Positions 51,291 through 60,583 of a DNA stretch of 64,000 bases are shown one piece after another (within the stretch, counting starts at the first letter, position 1; each line of letters opens with the position of its first letter). A program made the position numbers and the translations under genes. Under the pieces are notes generated by a model that ran no database searches, had not been told where the DNA came from, and was given only the letters and a program-made list of their open reading frames with translations. Origin of the DNA: Sphingomonas trueperi (GTDB lineage Bacteria; Pseudomonadota; Alphaproteobacteria; Sphingomonadales; Sphingomonadaceae); NCBI RefSeq assembly GCF_011927635.1, contig NZ_JAATJB010000001.1, positions 434,001-498,000 on the forward strand, written 5' to 3'.

Positions 51291-53354
51291 ATGGCACGGT
51301 TGCGCACCGGCATGTCTGCCTTGTTGTTCGCGTGCACCATTTCGCCGGCAGGTGCACAGACCCTGCAGGCGACGATCGATGCGGGCCGCGCCTCGGCGCC
51401 CGTCACCCGATATGAATATGGCATGTTCATCGAACCGATCGGCGGCCTGGTCGCGCGGACGCTGTGGGCCGAGATGCTCGACGACCGCAAATTCTACTAT
51501 CCGGTGGTACCCGCCGCGCGCGACGTGCCGCCGCCGCCCAATGCCGAGGGGCGGCCCGGGGTCGCCTATCGCAAATGGCGCCCGGTCGGCGGCGACGACG
51601 CCGTCACCATGGACACGCACGACCCCTATGTCGGTACGCAAAGCCCCAGCGTCGCCCTTGATGCGACGACCCCGCGCGGCCTCTCGCAAGACGGCATCGG
51701 CATCGCCAAGGGCAAGCGCTATGTCGGTTCGCTGTGGCTGAACGGCGATGCCGGTGCGCGCGTGCAGGTGCGGCTCGCCTGGGGGCAGGGGCGCGGCGAT
51801 GGCGAAACCGTGGCGCTGCCGGCCCCGGCGCCGGGCTGGCAGCGGGTGACCTTCGCCTTCACCCCCCAGGCCGACAGCACGGATGCCCGCTTCGCGATCA
51901 CCGGCACGGGCAGCGGCCGCTTCCGCGTGGCGGCGGTATCGCTGATGCCCGAGGACAATATCGACGGCTGGCGGGCGGACACCACCGCGCTCGCCAGGAC
52001 GCTCAACTCGGGCTTCTGGCGGCTCCCCGGCGGCAATTTCCTCTCCGACTGGGACTGGCACGAGGCGATCGGCCCGCGCGACAAGCGTCCGCCGATGTTC
52101 GACCACGCCTGGAGCGCAATGCAGACCAACGACCAGGGCATGGACGAGTGGATGACGCTGGCGAAACTGGTCGGCGTCGAGCCCTATGTCACGGTCAATG
52201 CCGGGCTGGGCGATGCCAACTCCGCAGCCGAGGAGGTCGAGTATCTCAACGGCCCGGCGACCAGCGAATGGGGCGCCAAGCGCGCCGCCAACGGTCATCC
52301 GGCGCCGTACGGCGTGCGCTTCTGGAACATCGGCAACGAGCCCTATGGCTGGTGGCAGATCGGCCGCACGACGCTCGATTATTTCATGATCAAGCACAAC
52401 GAGTTCGCCCGGGCGATGCGCGCCAAGGATCCGGGCATCGTGCTGATCGGATCGGGCGCGATGCCCGACCAGATGCATCCCAAGGGCACCAAGGAGAACC
52501 CGACGCTGGCCAGTATCCAGCACAAGTTCGGCACCGACGAGGATTGGACCGGCGGGCTGTTCGCCAAGGCCTGGGGCAATTTCGCCGGGGTGAGCGAGCA
52601 TTGGTACGACCGCGCCGAGCAGCGCCCCGATGCCCCCGCCGATGCCGAACTGCTCGAATATGTCCGTTCGCCTTCCAACCAGGTGCGGATGAAGGCCGAG
52701 GAGTGGAAGATCTACGAGCAGCGCTTCCCGGCGCTGCGCCGCGACAAGATCTTCCTGTCGATGGACGAGTACGCCTATTTCGGCCCGCCGACGCTCAAGA
52801 ACGCGCTCGCCTATTCGATGGTGCTGCAGGAAATGCTGCGCCACACCGATTTCCTGACGATGAGCGCTTTCACCACCGGCGCCTCGACGATGGACATCAC
52901 GCCCACTGCCTCGACGCTCAACGCCACCGGCATGGTGTTCAAGCTGTACGGCGCGCATTTCGGTGCGGGCACGGTGCCGATCGCGCTCGACGGCAACGTG
53001 CCGCAGCCGGATCCCAAATATGTCGTCGGCTACAGCCACCCGCAGGTGAAGGCGGGCAGCGCGACCTGGCCGCTCGACATGATCGCCGCGCTCAGCGCCG
53101 ACGGGCGGACGCTCAAGATCGCCATCGTCAACGCGACGGTGAAGCCCCAGACCGTCGCCATCGCGCTGCAGGGCGTGCGCACGCGCGGGGCGGGGCGGCG
53201 CTGGTTGCTCACCGGCGCGTCGCTCGCGGCGGAGAACAAGGTCGGCGCGGCACCCGGCGTGACGATCGGCGAGGCGCGGGTGCCGGCGCTCGGCCGTTCT
53301 CTCACCGTGCCGGCGATCGCGACCGCGGTGTACGAGTTCCCGGTCGTTCGCTGA
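51291..53354 (+). CDS. Secreted alpha-L-arabinofuranosidase, GH51
   Basis: 687 aa with a signal peptide (cleavage near AGAQ). A carbohydrate-binding-like jelly-roll insert is at about 100-220. The GH51 barrel has FWRLPGGNFLSDWDWHEAIGP, the acid/base Glu350 in WNIGNEPYGWW and the nucleophile Glu493 in LSMDEYAYF. A C-terminal beta domain ends at VPAIATAVYEFPVV. It removes arabinofuranosyl side chains from arabinan or arabinoxylan in the periplasm or outside. The start is preceded by GAGAGGAAT. Confidence 0.93.
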   Translation: MARLRTGMSALLFACTISPAGAQTLQATIDAGRASAPVTRYEYGMFIEPIGGLVARTLWAEMLDDRKFYYPVVPAARDVPPPPNAEGRPGVAYRKWRPVGGDDAVTMDTHDPYVGTQSPSVALDATTPRGLSQDGIGIAKGKRYVGSLWLNGDAGARVQVRLAWGQGRGDGETVALPAPAPGWQRVTFAFTPQADSTDARFAITGTGSGRFRVAAVSLMPEDNIDGWRADTTALARTLNSGFWRLPGGNFLSDWDWHEAIGPRDKRPPMFDHAWSAMQTNDQGMDEWMTLAKLVGVEPYVTVNAGLGDANSAAEEVEYLNGPATSEWGAKRAANGHPAPYGVRFWNIGNEPYGWWQIGRTTLDYFMIKHNEFARAMRAKDPGIVLIGSGAMPDQMHPKGTKENPTLASIQHKFGTDEDWTGGLFAKAWGNFAGVSEHWYDRAEQRPDAPADAELLEYVRSPSNQVRMKAEEWKIYEQRFPALRRDKIFLSMDEYAYFGPPTLKNALAYSMVLQEMLRHTDFLTMSAFTTGASTMDITPTASTLNATGMVFKLYGAHFGAGTVPIALDGNVPQPDPKYVVGYSHPQVKAGSATWPLDMIAALSADGRTLKIAIVNATVKPQTVAIALQGVRTRGAGRRWLLTGASLAAENKVGAAPGVTIGEARVPALGRSLTVPAIATAVYEFPVVR

Positions 53355-53359
53355 TCGCG

Positions 53360-53389
53360 TGCACCGCCGGCTTGCATGCCGGCGGTGCA
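53360..53389 (+). repeat. Perfect 12-bp hairpin after the GH51 gene
   Basis: TGCACCGCCGGC, loop TTGCAT, GCCGGCGGTGCA lies just past the GH51 stop codon and before upp. No T run follows. It may be a weak terminator or an mRNA-stabilising stem. Confidence 0.6.
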
Positions 53390-53406
53390 TCGCGCACCAC
53401 CCGGCC

Positions 53407-54057
53407 ATGGCCGAACCCGATATCGCCGGGCTGACGATCGTCGCCCACCCGCTGGTCCAGCACCGCCTCACCCGGCTGCGCGACCGGACCACGCCGCCCG
53501 AGCGCTTCCGCGCCGAATTGCGCGCGGTGGCGACCCTGGTCGGCGCAGCGGCGCTGGCCGACCTGCCGCTGGCGCCGCTGGCGATCGAGACGCCGGTGGC
53601 GGCGATGGAATCGCCGGTGCTGGGCTGCGCGCCGCCGGTGGTCGTGCCGGTACTGCGCGCGGGACTCGCCATGGCCGAGGGCCTGCTCGATCTGCTCCCC
53701 GAGGCGGCGGTGGCGCATCTCGGCCTGTATCGCGATCCGCAGACGCTCGAGGCGATCGAATATTATTTCAAGGCGCCTGCGGACATCGCGGCGCGACCCG
53801 TGCTGATGGTCGATCCGATGCTGGCGACCGGCAACAGCGCGGTGGCGGCGCTCGATCGGCTGAAGGCGGCGGGCGCGCGCGACCTGCGCTTCGTGTGCCT
53901 GCTTGCCGCACGCCCGGGCGTGGCGGCGGTGCGGGCGGCGCATCCCGATGTCGCGATCTGGACGGCGGGGCTCGATGCCGAGCTCAACGCGCACAGCTAT
54001 ATCGTGCCGGGCCTCGGCGACGCGGGCGACCGCGCCTTCGGCACCGAGCACAGCTGA
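53407..54057 (+). CDS. upp: Uracil phosphoribosyltransferase
   Basis: 216 aa from the ATG at 53407. Family segments are IVAHPLVQHRLTRLRDRTTPPERFRAEL, VPVLRAGLAMAEGLLDLLP, the PRPP loop VLMVDPMLATGNSAVAALDRLK and the uracil-binding end SYIVPGLGDAGDRAFGTE. It salvages uracil to UMP. It appears to be an insertion of a housekeeping gene among the polysaccharide genes. Confidence 0.93.
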   Translation: MAEPDIAGLTIVAHPLVQHRLTRLRDRTTPPERFRAELRAVATLVGAAALADLPLAPLAIETPVAAMESPVLGCAPPVVVPVLRAGLAMAEGLLDLLPEAAVAHLGLYRDPQTLEAIEYYFKAPADIAARPVLMVDPMLATGNSAVAALDRLKAAGARDLRFVCLLAARPGVAAVRAAHPDVAIWTAGLDAELNAHSYIVPGLGDAGDRAFGTEHS

Positions 54058-54060
54058 GCG

Positions 54061-55053
54061 TCAGCCGCCGCGCAGCAGCTGCATCACGAAGGCGCGGATC
54101 CGCCCGCGATTCTCGCGGCTGTCGGCGAGGATGCCGTGCCGCTCGGGCGGCAGATGGGCGAGCGGGTGGCCGTCGCGGCGGAAGGCGTAGTGGTCGAAAA
54201 AGGCGCGCCACGCCGCGCGCTCGGGCGGAGGGCGTTCGGCAAGCGTCGTCATTGCCAGCAGCAGCGCGGTATAGGGGGAATCGGGGCCGCTGGCGAAATC
54301 GTCCCACCAATAGTTCATCAGCAGGTTGAACGGCGCGGTCGCTTCGACCTGGTGCCACCAGAGCTTGGGTAGGTAGAGCGCATCGCCGGGGTGGAGCGTC
54401 ACCGTCAGCGCGCGCGCCTGGGCGGCGGCGAAGCGGGGGTAACGGGGATCCTGCGGGGCTGCGGTGGCGGCGAGGCTCACCGGCTGGCCCGCCATCGTAT
54501 GGTCGATCGGGCCGATATAGAGATCGCCGATCGCATCGGGTGGATAGAGCGTGAAGCGGCGCTCGCCGGCGATCACGCAGGCGAGATTGTCGAACCGGTC
54601 ATAATGGCAGGCGATCGTCGAGGCGTTGCCGATCCACAGGCGCGGCAGCACGCCTTGCGGCACCAGCGGCAGGGGATTGGCCTCGGCGAAGCCAGGCAGA
54701 TGATCCTCGGCGGGGAGCGAGCCGCAATAGACGCTGGGCTGGTCGGATGCGGCGGCGGCGCGGGCGATGCGGTCCAGCGCCGCGGCGAGGCCGAGCGTTT
54801 CGCGCGCAAAGTTGAAGCCGTCGGGCTGCTCGCCATAGGCATAGCGCCCGCCGATCGCCGGATCGCCGACGAACGCCTGCGCCGTCCGCCCGCTGTCGAA
54901 GTGGCACAGATAGCGGCACAGGCCTTCGATACTGGCCGCCGCCCGGGTGACGGGAAGGGCCGCCGCCGCGCCCCGCAGCATGATCGGCTGGCAGGCGCGG
55001 CGTGCCTCGGCGAAGTCGGCGGGAGGAATGTCGGCGGCGATCTCGCGGAGCAT
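54061..55053 (-). CDS. Cupin-like (JmjC-related) oxygenase-type protein
   Basis: 330 aa. A Cupin_8 fold is indicated by the iron-binding HxD in STIACHYDRFDNLACVIAGERRFTLYPP and the distal His in LHPGDALYLPKLWWHQVEA. This is the pattern of Fe(II)/2-oxoglutarate hydroxylases such as FIH. The substrate is unknown. In sphingomonads and Caulobacter such genes recur with SapC and Trp-halogenase-like genes near TonB receptors. It is 2 bp downstream of sapC, so the two form an operon. Confidence 0.88.
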   Translation of the reverse strand: MLREIAADIPPADFAEARRACQPIMLRGAAAALPVTRAAASIEGLCRYLCHFDSGRTAQAFVGDPAIGGRYAYGEQPDGFNFARETLGLAAALDRIARAAAASDQPSVYCGSLPAEDHLPGFAEANPLPLVPQGVLPRLWIGNASTIACHYDRFDNLACVIAGERRFTLYPPDAIGDLYIGPIDHTMAGQPVSLAATAAPQDPRYPRFAAAQARALTVTLHPGDALYLPKLWWHQVEATAPFNLLMNYWWDDFASGPDSPYTALLLAMTTLAERPPPERAAWRAFFDHYAFRRDGHPLAHLPPERHGILADSRENRGRIRAFVMQLLRGG

Positions 55054-55055
55054 CG

Positions 55056-55733
55056 TCAGGCCGCGAGCCGGCGGTTGCGCCGCGCCGCGAGCACCGCAAT
55101 CTGCCGCAGCGACCCGGCAAGCGCATAGGCGAGCTGGAGATGCCCGGCGCGGAACAGCGCGAGCACCGCGCCGTCGTCCAGCGCGTGGAGCGAATCCAGG
55201 CTCACCGTGTAGAGCCCGGTCAGGTCGAGCGACGTGCCGTCGTCGAAGCGCAGTGTCACGTCGATCGGCTCGAGCAGCTTGTGGGCGAGCAGCGCGTCAA
55301 CAAAGGCCTGGGTCTCGTCCACGCCGCGGTGCAGCTGGGCCAGCGTCTGCTGGATGCCGCGCAAGGCCGGGGCGGGGGCGCCGTCGTCGCCGAACAGCGG
55401 CTCGCCCGCTTCTCCGCCGAAGCGGCTATCCTTGGGGTCGATCGCGATCGAATCGCCGGCGATGAAGAAGCCCTGGCGCTCGACATGGAGCGGCCAGAAG
55501 CCTTCGCCGGCGCGGAGCTCGACCAGCGATTCCCCCGGCTGGAAGCCCAGCATCGCGCCGACATAGAAGCGCCCGGTCTCGGCGTCCTTGGTGAGCAGCA
55601 CCGGGCAGGCGGCGGCCGCGGCGGCGAACTCGGACGCCACGACCGGGACGAAATAGGGCAGGGGCCCGGTGGCGGGACGGATCCGCAGATCGCGATGCTC
55701 CACCGAATCGAGCAACGTCACGCCTTCAGCCAT
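55056..55733 (-). CDS. SapC family protein
   Basis: 225 aa from the ATG at 55733, with AGAGGACAG ahead. Family features are LLDSVEHRDLRIRP, YFVPVVASEFAAAAAACPVLLTKD, GRFYVGAMLGFQPGESL and FWPLHVERQGFFI. The name comes from a Campylobacter S-layer locus, but the biochemical role is unknown. It diverges from the TonB receptor gene over a 300-bp regulatory region and precedes the cupin gene. Confidence 0.88.
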   Translation of the reverse strand: MAEGVTLLDSVEHRDLRIRPATGPLPYFVPVVASEFAAAAAACPVLLTKDAETGRFYVGAMLGFQPGESLVELRAGEGFWPLHVERQGFFIAGDSIAIDPKDSRFGGEAGEPLFGDDGAPAPALRGIQQTLAQLHRGVDETQAFVDALLAHKLLEPIDVTLRFDDGTSLDLTGLYTVSLDSLHALDDGAVLALFRAGHLQLAYALAGSLRQIAVLAARRNRRLAA

Positions 55734-56034
55734 TCCTGTCCTCTCCATCCGCGCGTGGTGCGCCCCGGTCTGCATATCGGCTCGCGCCGCCGACGCCAAT
55801 GGCCTGACTAAAGGACAAGAATACCCCGACAAAAACCAGTTGATAGCGCTAACGCTAACGGCTACACTTCATTACAGATTCGCAGAAGAAGAATGAATCG
55901 GGGAGGATGTTGTGCCGCTATTTGTGCGGATGCGAAGGCTTGCGCCTAATCTCCGAGCATATGTTGCGTTGCACTGCGGTGTAGCGCGTGCGGGTCTGTA
56001 TCGATCCCAACAATAACACGGAGGGGGTAAGCAC
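55734..56034. promoter_or_regulatory. Divergent promoter region of sapC and the TonB receptor, with LacI-type operator candidate
   Basis: This 301-bp gap has no gene. At 55842-55853 GATAGCGCTAAC is a near-perfect palindrome, continued by GCTAACGGCTAC repeats. A strong site GGAGGGGG stands before the receptor ATG. The same operator type occurs at 51228. Confidence 0.5.
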
Positions 56035-58950
56035 ATGCCGAACATCGTCGGAATGGGTTCTTCGCAGCGGCGCGCGCGTCTTGCGCGGCATGTACTGGCG
56101 GGGGCCACGAGCGTGATGGCGCTCAGCCTGATCACGCCGGCACAGGCGCAGACGACGGCACCGTCGACCAGCCAGGCGCAGGACGAAGAGATCATCGTCA
56201 CCGGTATTCGCGGTTCGTTGCAACGCAATCTGGATGCGAAACGTAATGCCTCCGGGGTGATCGAGCAGATCTCGTCCGAGGATATCGGCAAGTTTCCGGA
56301 TTCGAACGTCGCGGCCTCGCTGCAGCGCCTGCCGGGCATCTCGATCCAGCGCGACGGGCCGCGCGGCGAGCCCAACGGCGTCACCGTCCGTGGTTTCGGC
56401 GGCGACTTCAACGAGACGCTGGTCGACGGGCGGCGCCTGTCGACCGCCACCGGCGGCCGTTCGATCGACTTCTCCACCGTCGGCTCGGACTTTGTCGGCG
56501 GGCTGACCGTGCTCAAGACGCCCGACGTCTCGCTGTCATCGAGCTCGATCGGCGCGACGATCAACGTCGCCTATCCCAAGCCGTTCGACCGGCCGGGATT
56601 CCATCTCGCCGCGTCGGTATCGGGGTCGATCCAGGACGATGCGGGGAAGGTGGTGCCCACGGGCGGCCTGCTGATCAGCAAGACCTTCGCCGACGACACC
56701 TTCGGCATCCTCGCCAACGCGATCTACACGCGGCACGACACACAGACCAACAACGTGTTCGTCCATGGCTGGCCGGGCGGCCGCTATGCGCCGTGCCAGC
56801 TGGCGGGCAGCACCGCGACGAGCTGCAACCCGACCAGCGATACCACTTCGGCGGCCTATGCCACGCCCAGCAACCGCCAGACCGTGGTCGGCTGGTTCGA
56901 GCAGCAGTTCGGCGCGACGCAGAACTATACGCGCGACGAGCGGATCGACGGGCGGATCGCGCTGCAGTGGAAGCCGGCGGACGGCGTGCTGCTGACGCTC
57001 GACAACAATTTCTCGGACCAGCGGGTCAACACCGATAATTTCGGCTTCGGCATCTGGTTCAACCAGGGCAGCCTGCGCAACGTCAAGCTCGACGCGAACG
57101 GGACGACCACCGACTTCACCCAGGCCAACTCGCAGACCGACTTTACCGCGGGCACCGACAGCAACCTGCGCCGCACCAACCAGACCGGCCTCAACGTCAA
57201 ATGGGATGCGACCGACAATCTGCAGGTCGAGGCCGATGGCAGCTGGTCGAAGAGCTGGCTCAATCCCGATGGCCGGATCAGCTCCAAGGGGGCGGACGTC
57301 GGCTACGGCTTCGGCATCGGCCCGTCGCTGGGCATTTCGATCAACGGCGACAGCAAGGACGTGATCCCGGTCCTCCACGATTACGGCGTCAACGGCACGG
57401 GCAGCCGCTGGGCCGACCTTGCGGCGATCGGCAGCCACGTCACCGTCAACATCGCCAACAAGAATACCGACGAGATCAAGCAGGCCCGGCTGGGGCTGAA
57501 GTGGCAGCAGGACGACCTGACGCTGCGCTTCGGCGGCTCCTATCTCGACGACAAGTTCCGGTTCCGCAGCGCCAATACCTTCGCCAACAACTATTGGCAG
57601 GCCTATTCGGGCTATGGCCCCGCCTCGGGCACCAATGGCGGCGTCGCGATCCCGGCGAGCCTGTTCAAGGGCACGGTGAGCACGACCAATTTCCTGCCGG
57701 GCTATACCGGCGCGCTGCCGCCGGTGCTGCTCAACTTCACGGCGGCCGATTATCAGGCCTATCTCACCGGTCTCGGCAATCCCCAGACCCAGACGATTCC
57801 GGGCTACAACACCAGCTGCTGCACCGGTTTCAACGGCCAGTTCGCGGTGGCGAACGATGTCGGCAGCACCCGCGACATCGGCGAGCAGACCTGGGCGCTC
57901 TACGTCTCGGCGAACTTCAAGAGTGAAATCGCCGGCATGCCGTTCTTCTTCAACGCCGGCGTGCGCGAGGAAGTGACCCATGTCTCCTCCACCGGCATCG
58001 GCCGCCTGCCGACCTCGATCACGCCGAGCACCACCGACCCGACGCTGCTGACGGTCAATTTCGGCGACCAGCAGGCGATCACCACCAAGTCGAACTATTC
58101 CTACCTGCTGCCGTCGATGGACCTGAAGCTCGAGCTCACCGATGCGCTGCACCTGCGCCTCGATGCCTCGCGCACGCTGACCCGGCCGACGCTCAACCTG
58201 CTGACGCCGGCGCTGAACATCGGCGTCGGCCAGCGCATCGGCGCACTGACCGCGGACGGCGGCAACCCCACGCTGCAGCCCTATCTCGCGGACAATTTCG
58301 ACGCCGCGCTCGAATGGTATTACCAGCGCAACTCGTACGCTGCTGTGAATTTCTTCCTGAAGGACGTGCGCAACTTCATCGTCCAGGGCGTGCAGCGCCA
58401 GTCGATCAACGGCGTGGTCGATCCGTCGACCGGCACCACGGCGCAGTTCGCGGTGTCGCAGCGGGTCAACGGCCCCAAGGCGACGGTGAAGGGCGTCGAG
58501 CTCGCCTGGCAGAACACCTTCGGCAACAGCGGCTTCGGCTTCATCGCCAACGCCACCTTCGTCGACACCAACCGGCCCTATGACCCAACCGACATCAGCC
58601 AGAGCGGCTTCGCGGTGACCGGCCTCGCCAATTCGGCCAACTTCGTCGGCTTCTACGACAAGAATGGCGTGGAATTCCGCGCGGCGGCCAACTGGCGCGA
58701 CAAATATCTGCTCGCCTTCGGCCAGGCGCAGAACACGGGCTCGTTCGGCGCCGAGCCGACCTTCGTCAACTCCAGCCTGCAGATCGATCTGAGCGCGAGC
58801 TACCAGATCAACGAGCGGATCAACATCTTCGGCGAAGCGCTCAACATCACCGACGAAGTGCAGAGCACCCATGGCCGCTTCGCCAACCAGCTGCTCGACG
58901 TGTGGGCCTATGGCCGGCGCTTCACCGCGGGCGTGCGCTATCGCTTCTGA
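56035..58950 (+). CDS. TonB-dependent outer-membrane receptor
   Basis: 971 aa. A long signal peptide ends at PAQAQ. A TonB-box-like DEEIIVTG follows at about residues 50-57. The plug domain has SSEDIGKFPDSNVAASLQRLPGISIQRDGPRGEPNGVTVRGFG. A large beta-barrel ends in VRYRF with the terminal Phe. It belongs to the oligosaccharide-uptake type of TonB receptor, judged by the plug and the GH51, GH3 and esterase neighbours. It probably imports arabino- or xylo-oligosaccharides. A T-tailed terminator follows. Confidence 0.93.
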   Translation: MPNIVGMGSSQRRARLARHVLAGATSVMALSLITPAQAQTTAPSTSQAQDEEIIVTGIRGSLQRNLDAKRNASGVIEQISSEDIGKFPDSNVAASLQRLPGISIQRDGPRGEPNGVTVRGFGGDFNETLVDGRRLSTATGGRSIDFSTVGSDFVGGLTVLKTPDVSLSSSSIGATINVAYPKPFDRPGFHLAASVSGSIQDDAGKVVPTGGLLISKTFADDTFGILANAIYTRHDTQTNNVFVHGWPGGRYAPCQLAGSTATSCNPTSDTTSAAYATPSNRQTVVGWFEQQFGATQNYTRDERIDGRIALQWKPADGVLLTLDNNFSDQRVNTDNFGFGIWFNQGSLRNVKLDANGTTTDFTQANSQTDFTAGTDSNLRRTNQTGLNVKWDATDNLQVEADGSWSKSWLNPDGRISSKGADVGYGFGIGPSLGISINGDSKDVIPVLHDYGVNGTGSRWADLAAIGSHVTVNIANKNTDEIKQARLGLKWQQDDLTLRFGGSYLDDKFRFRSANTFANNYWQAYSGYGPASGTNGGVAIPASLFKGTVSTTNFLPGYTGALPPVLLNFTAADYQAYLTGLGNPQTQTIPGYNTSCCTGFNGQFAVANDVGSTRDIGEQTWALYVSANFKSEIAGMPFFFNAGVREEVTHVSSTGIGRLPTSITPSTTDPTLLTVNFGDQQAITTKSNYSYLLPSMDLKLELTDALHLRLDASRTLTRPTLNLLTPALNIGVGQRIGALTADGGNPTLQPYLADNFDAALEWYYQRNSYAAVNFFLKDVRNFIVQGVQRQSINGVVDPSTGTTAQFAVSQRVNGPKATVKGVELAWQNTFGNSGFGFIANATFVDTNRPYDPTDISQSGFAVTGLANSANFVGFYDKNGVEFRAAANWRDKYLLAFGQAQNTGSFGAEPTFVNSSLQIDLSASYQINERINIFGEALNITDEVQSTHGRFANQLLDVWAYGRRFTAGVRYRF

Positions 58951-58967
58951 AGTCTCTTCCCACGACT

Positions 58968-59003
58968 GGGGATGTCGGTATCGTCCGGCATCCCCTTCTT
59001 TTT
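58968..59003 (+). terminator. Terminator after the TonB receptor
   Basis: GGGGATGTCGG, loop TATCGT, CCGGCATCCCC (one wobble pair) is followed by TTCTTTTT. It lies 18 bp past the receptor stop and would be inside a longer form of the next gene, which argues for that gene's later start. Confidence 0.85.
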
Positions 59004-59019
59004 CCACGGGTCGGCGCGG

Positions 59020-60561
59020 GTGAAACGGGTCCAGAACATCGTCATCGTCGGCGGCGGCACCGCCGGTTGGCTCACTGCGGGGGTGATCGCCGCGCGGCAC
59101 CAGAGCCGGATGCCTGGCGGCTTCACCGTCACGCTGGTGGAGTCCCCCAATATCCCGATCATCGGGGTGGGCGAGGGGACCTGGCCCACGCTACGGACGA
59201 CGCTCGCCAAGATCGGCGTCTCCGAAACCGAGTTCTTCCGCGAGTGCGACGCCGCCTTCAAGCAGGGCGCGCTGTTCGCCCGCTGGACCACCGGCGCCGA
59301 GGACGACGCCTATTACCACCCGCTGATGCTCCCCCAGGGCTTCCACCAGCTGAGCCTGGTGCCGCACTGGATCGCCAACGCCAATGGCCGCAGCTTCTGC
59401 GACACGGTCACCCCGCAGGGCCGGATCTGCGATGCGGGCCTCGCCCCCAAGACCATCGCCACCCCCGAATATGACGGGCAGGCCAACTATGCCTATCACC
59501 TCGATGCGGGAAAGTTCGCGCCCTTCCTGACGCGCCACTGCACCACCAGGCTGGGCGTCCGCCACGTCCTCGCCGATGTCCGCGCGGTCGAGCGGGCCGA
59601 GAATGGCGACATCGTCGCGATCGATACCGAACAGGCCGGGCGGATCGAAGGCGATCTGTTCGTCGACTGCACCGGCTTCCGTTCGCTGCTGCTCGGCGAG
59701 ACGATGGGCGTCAGGTTCAAGGATTGCGGCGACATCCTCTTCTGCGACGCGGCGCTCGCCGCGCAGATTCCCTATCCGGAAGAGAACGCTCCGATCGCCA
59801 CGCATACCCTCTCCACGGCGCAAGGAGCGGGCTGGATCTGGGACATCGGCCTGCCGACCCGGCGCGGCACCGGCTATGTCTATTCCACGGCCCACACCAG
59901 CGACGACCAGGCCGAGGCGACGCTGCGCGCCTATCTCGGCCCCGCCGGTGCCGACATGGCCGTCCGCCGCATCCCGATCCGCTCGGGGCATCGCGAGATC
60001 TTCTGGAAGAACAATGTCGTCGCGGTCGGCCTCGCCGCCGGCTTCCTCGAGCCGCTGGAAGCCTCGGCGATTGTGCTGATCGAGCTTTCCGCCAAGCTGA
60101 TCGCCGAGCAGATGCCGGCGGTGCGCGAGGTGATGGACGTGGTCGCCAAGCGCTTCAACGCCACCACCCTCTATCGCTGGGGCCGGATCATCGACTTCCT
60201 CAAGCTCCATTATGTCCTGACCAAGCGCACCGACACCGAATTCTGGCGCGACAATCTGCTGCCCGAGACCATCCCCGAGCGGCTCCAGGAGCTGCTCACC
60301 TTGTGGCGCTACCAGCCGCCCTGGTTCCATGACGAGTTCGACCGGGTGGAGGAGGTCTTCCCGCCCGCCAGCTACCAATATGTCCTCTACGGCATGGGCT
60401 TCCGCAGCGAAGTCGAGCCCGAGGCGCTGTCGGGCGACCAGCGGCTCGCCGAGCGCGCGATGCGCGAGAATGCGGCGCAGACCGAACGGCTCTGCGCCGG
60501 GCTGCCGCGCCACCGCGACCTGATCCGCAAGATTCACGAACACGGGCTGCAACCGGTCTGA
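59020..60561 (+). CDS. Flavin-dependent tryptophan-halogenase-like protein (PrnA family)
   Basis: 513 aa from the GTG at 59020; an ATG at 58972 sits inside the preceding terminator and is rejected. The FAD motif IVIVGGGTAGWLTAGVIAARH is at about 7-27. In this numbering Lys81 (AAFKQG), Trp272 and Trp274 (WIWDIG) and Glu347 (EPLEAS) fall at or next to the PrnA halogenase positions K79, W272/W274 and E346. The Pro of the WxWxIP motif is Gly here. The natural substrate is unknown; such genes recur beside sugar-type TonB receptors. It is 22 bp before the GH3 gene. Confidence 0.88.
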   Translation: MKRVQNIVIVGGGTAGWLTAGVIAARHQSRMPGGFTVTLVESPNIPIIGVGEGTWPTLRTTLAKIGVSETEFFRECDAAFKQGALFARWTTGAEDDAYYHPLMLPQGFHQLSLVPHWIANANGRSFCDTVTPQGRICDAGLAPKTIATPEYDGQANYAYHLDAGKFAPFLTRHCTTRLGVRHVLADVRAVERAENGDIVAIDTEQAGRIEGDLFVDCTGFRSLLLGETMGVRFKDCGDILFCDAALAAQIPYPEENAPIATHTLSTAQGAGWIWDIGLPTRRGTGYVYSTAHTSDDQAEATLRAYLGPAGADMAVRRIPIRSGHREIFWKNNVVAVGLAAGFLEPLEASAIVLIELSAKLIAEQMPAVREVMDVVAKRFNATTLYRWGRIIDFLKLHYVLTKRTDTEFWRDNLLPETIPERLQELLTLWRYQPPWFHDEFDRVEEVFPPASYQYVLYGMGFRSEVEPEALSGDQRLAERAMRENAAQTERLCAGLPRHRDLIRKIHEHGLQPV

Positions 60562-60583
60562 CCGACCGCAAAGGGGAAACCAG

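Noticed and set aside
56536..59100. 854-codon minus-strand frame under the TonB receptor
   Set aside because: It is a compositional shadow of the receptor, without similarity, and it runs through the receptor terminator.
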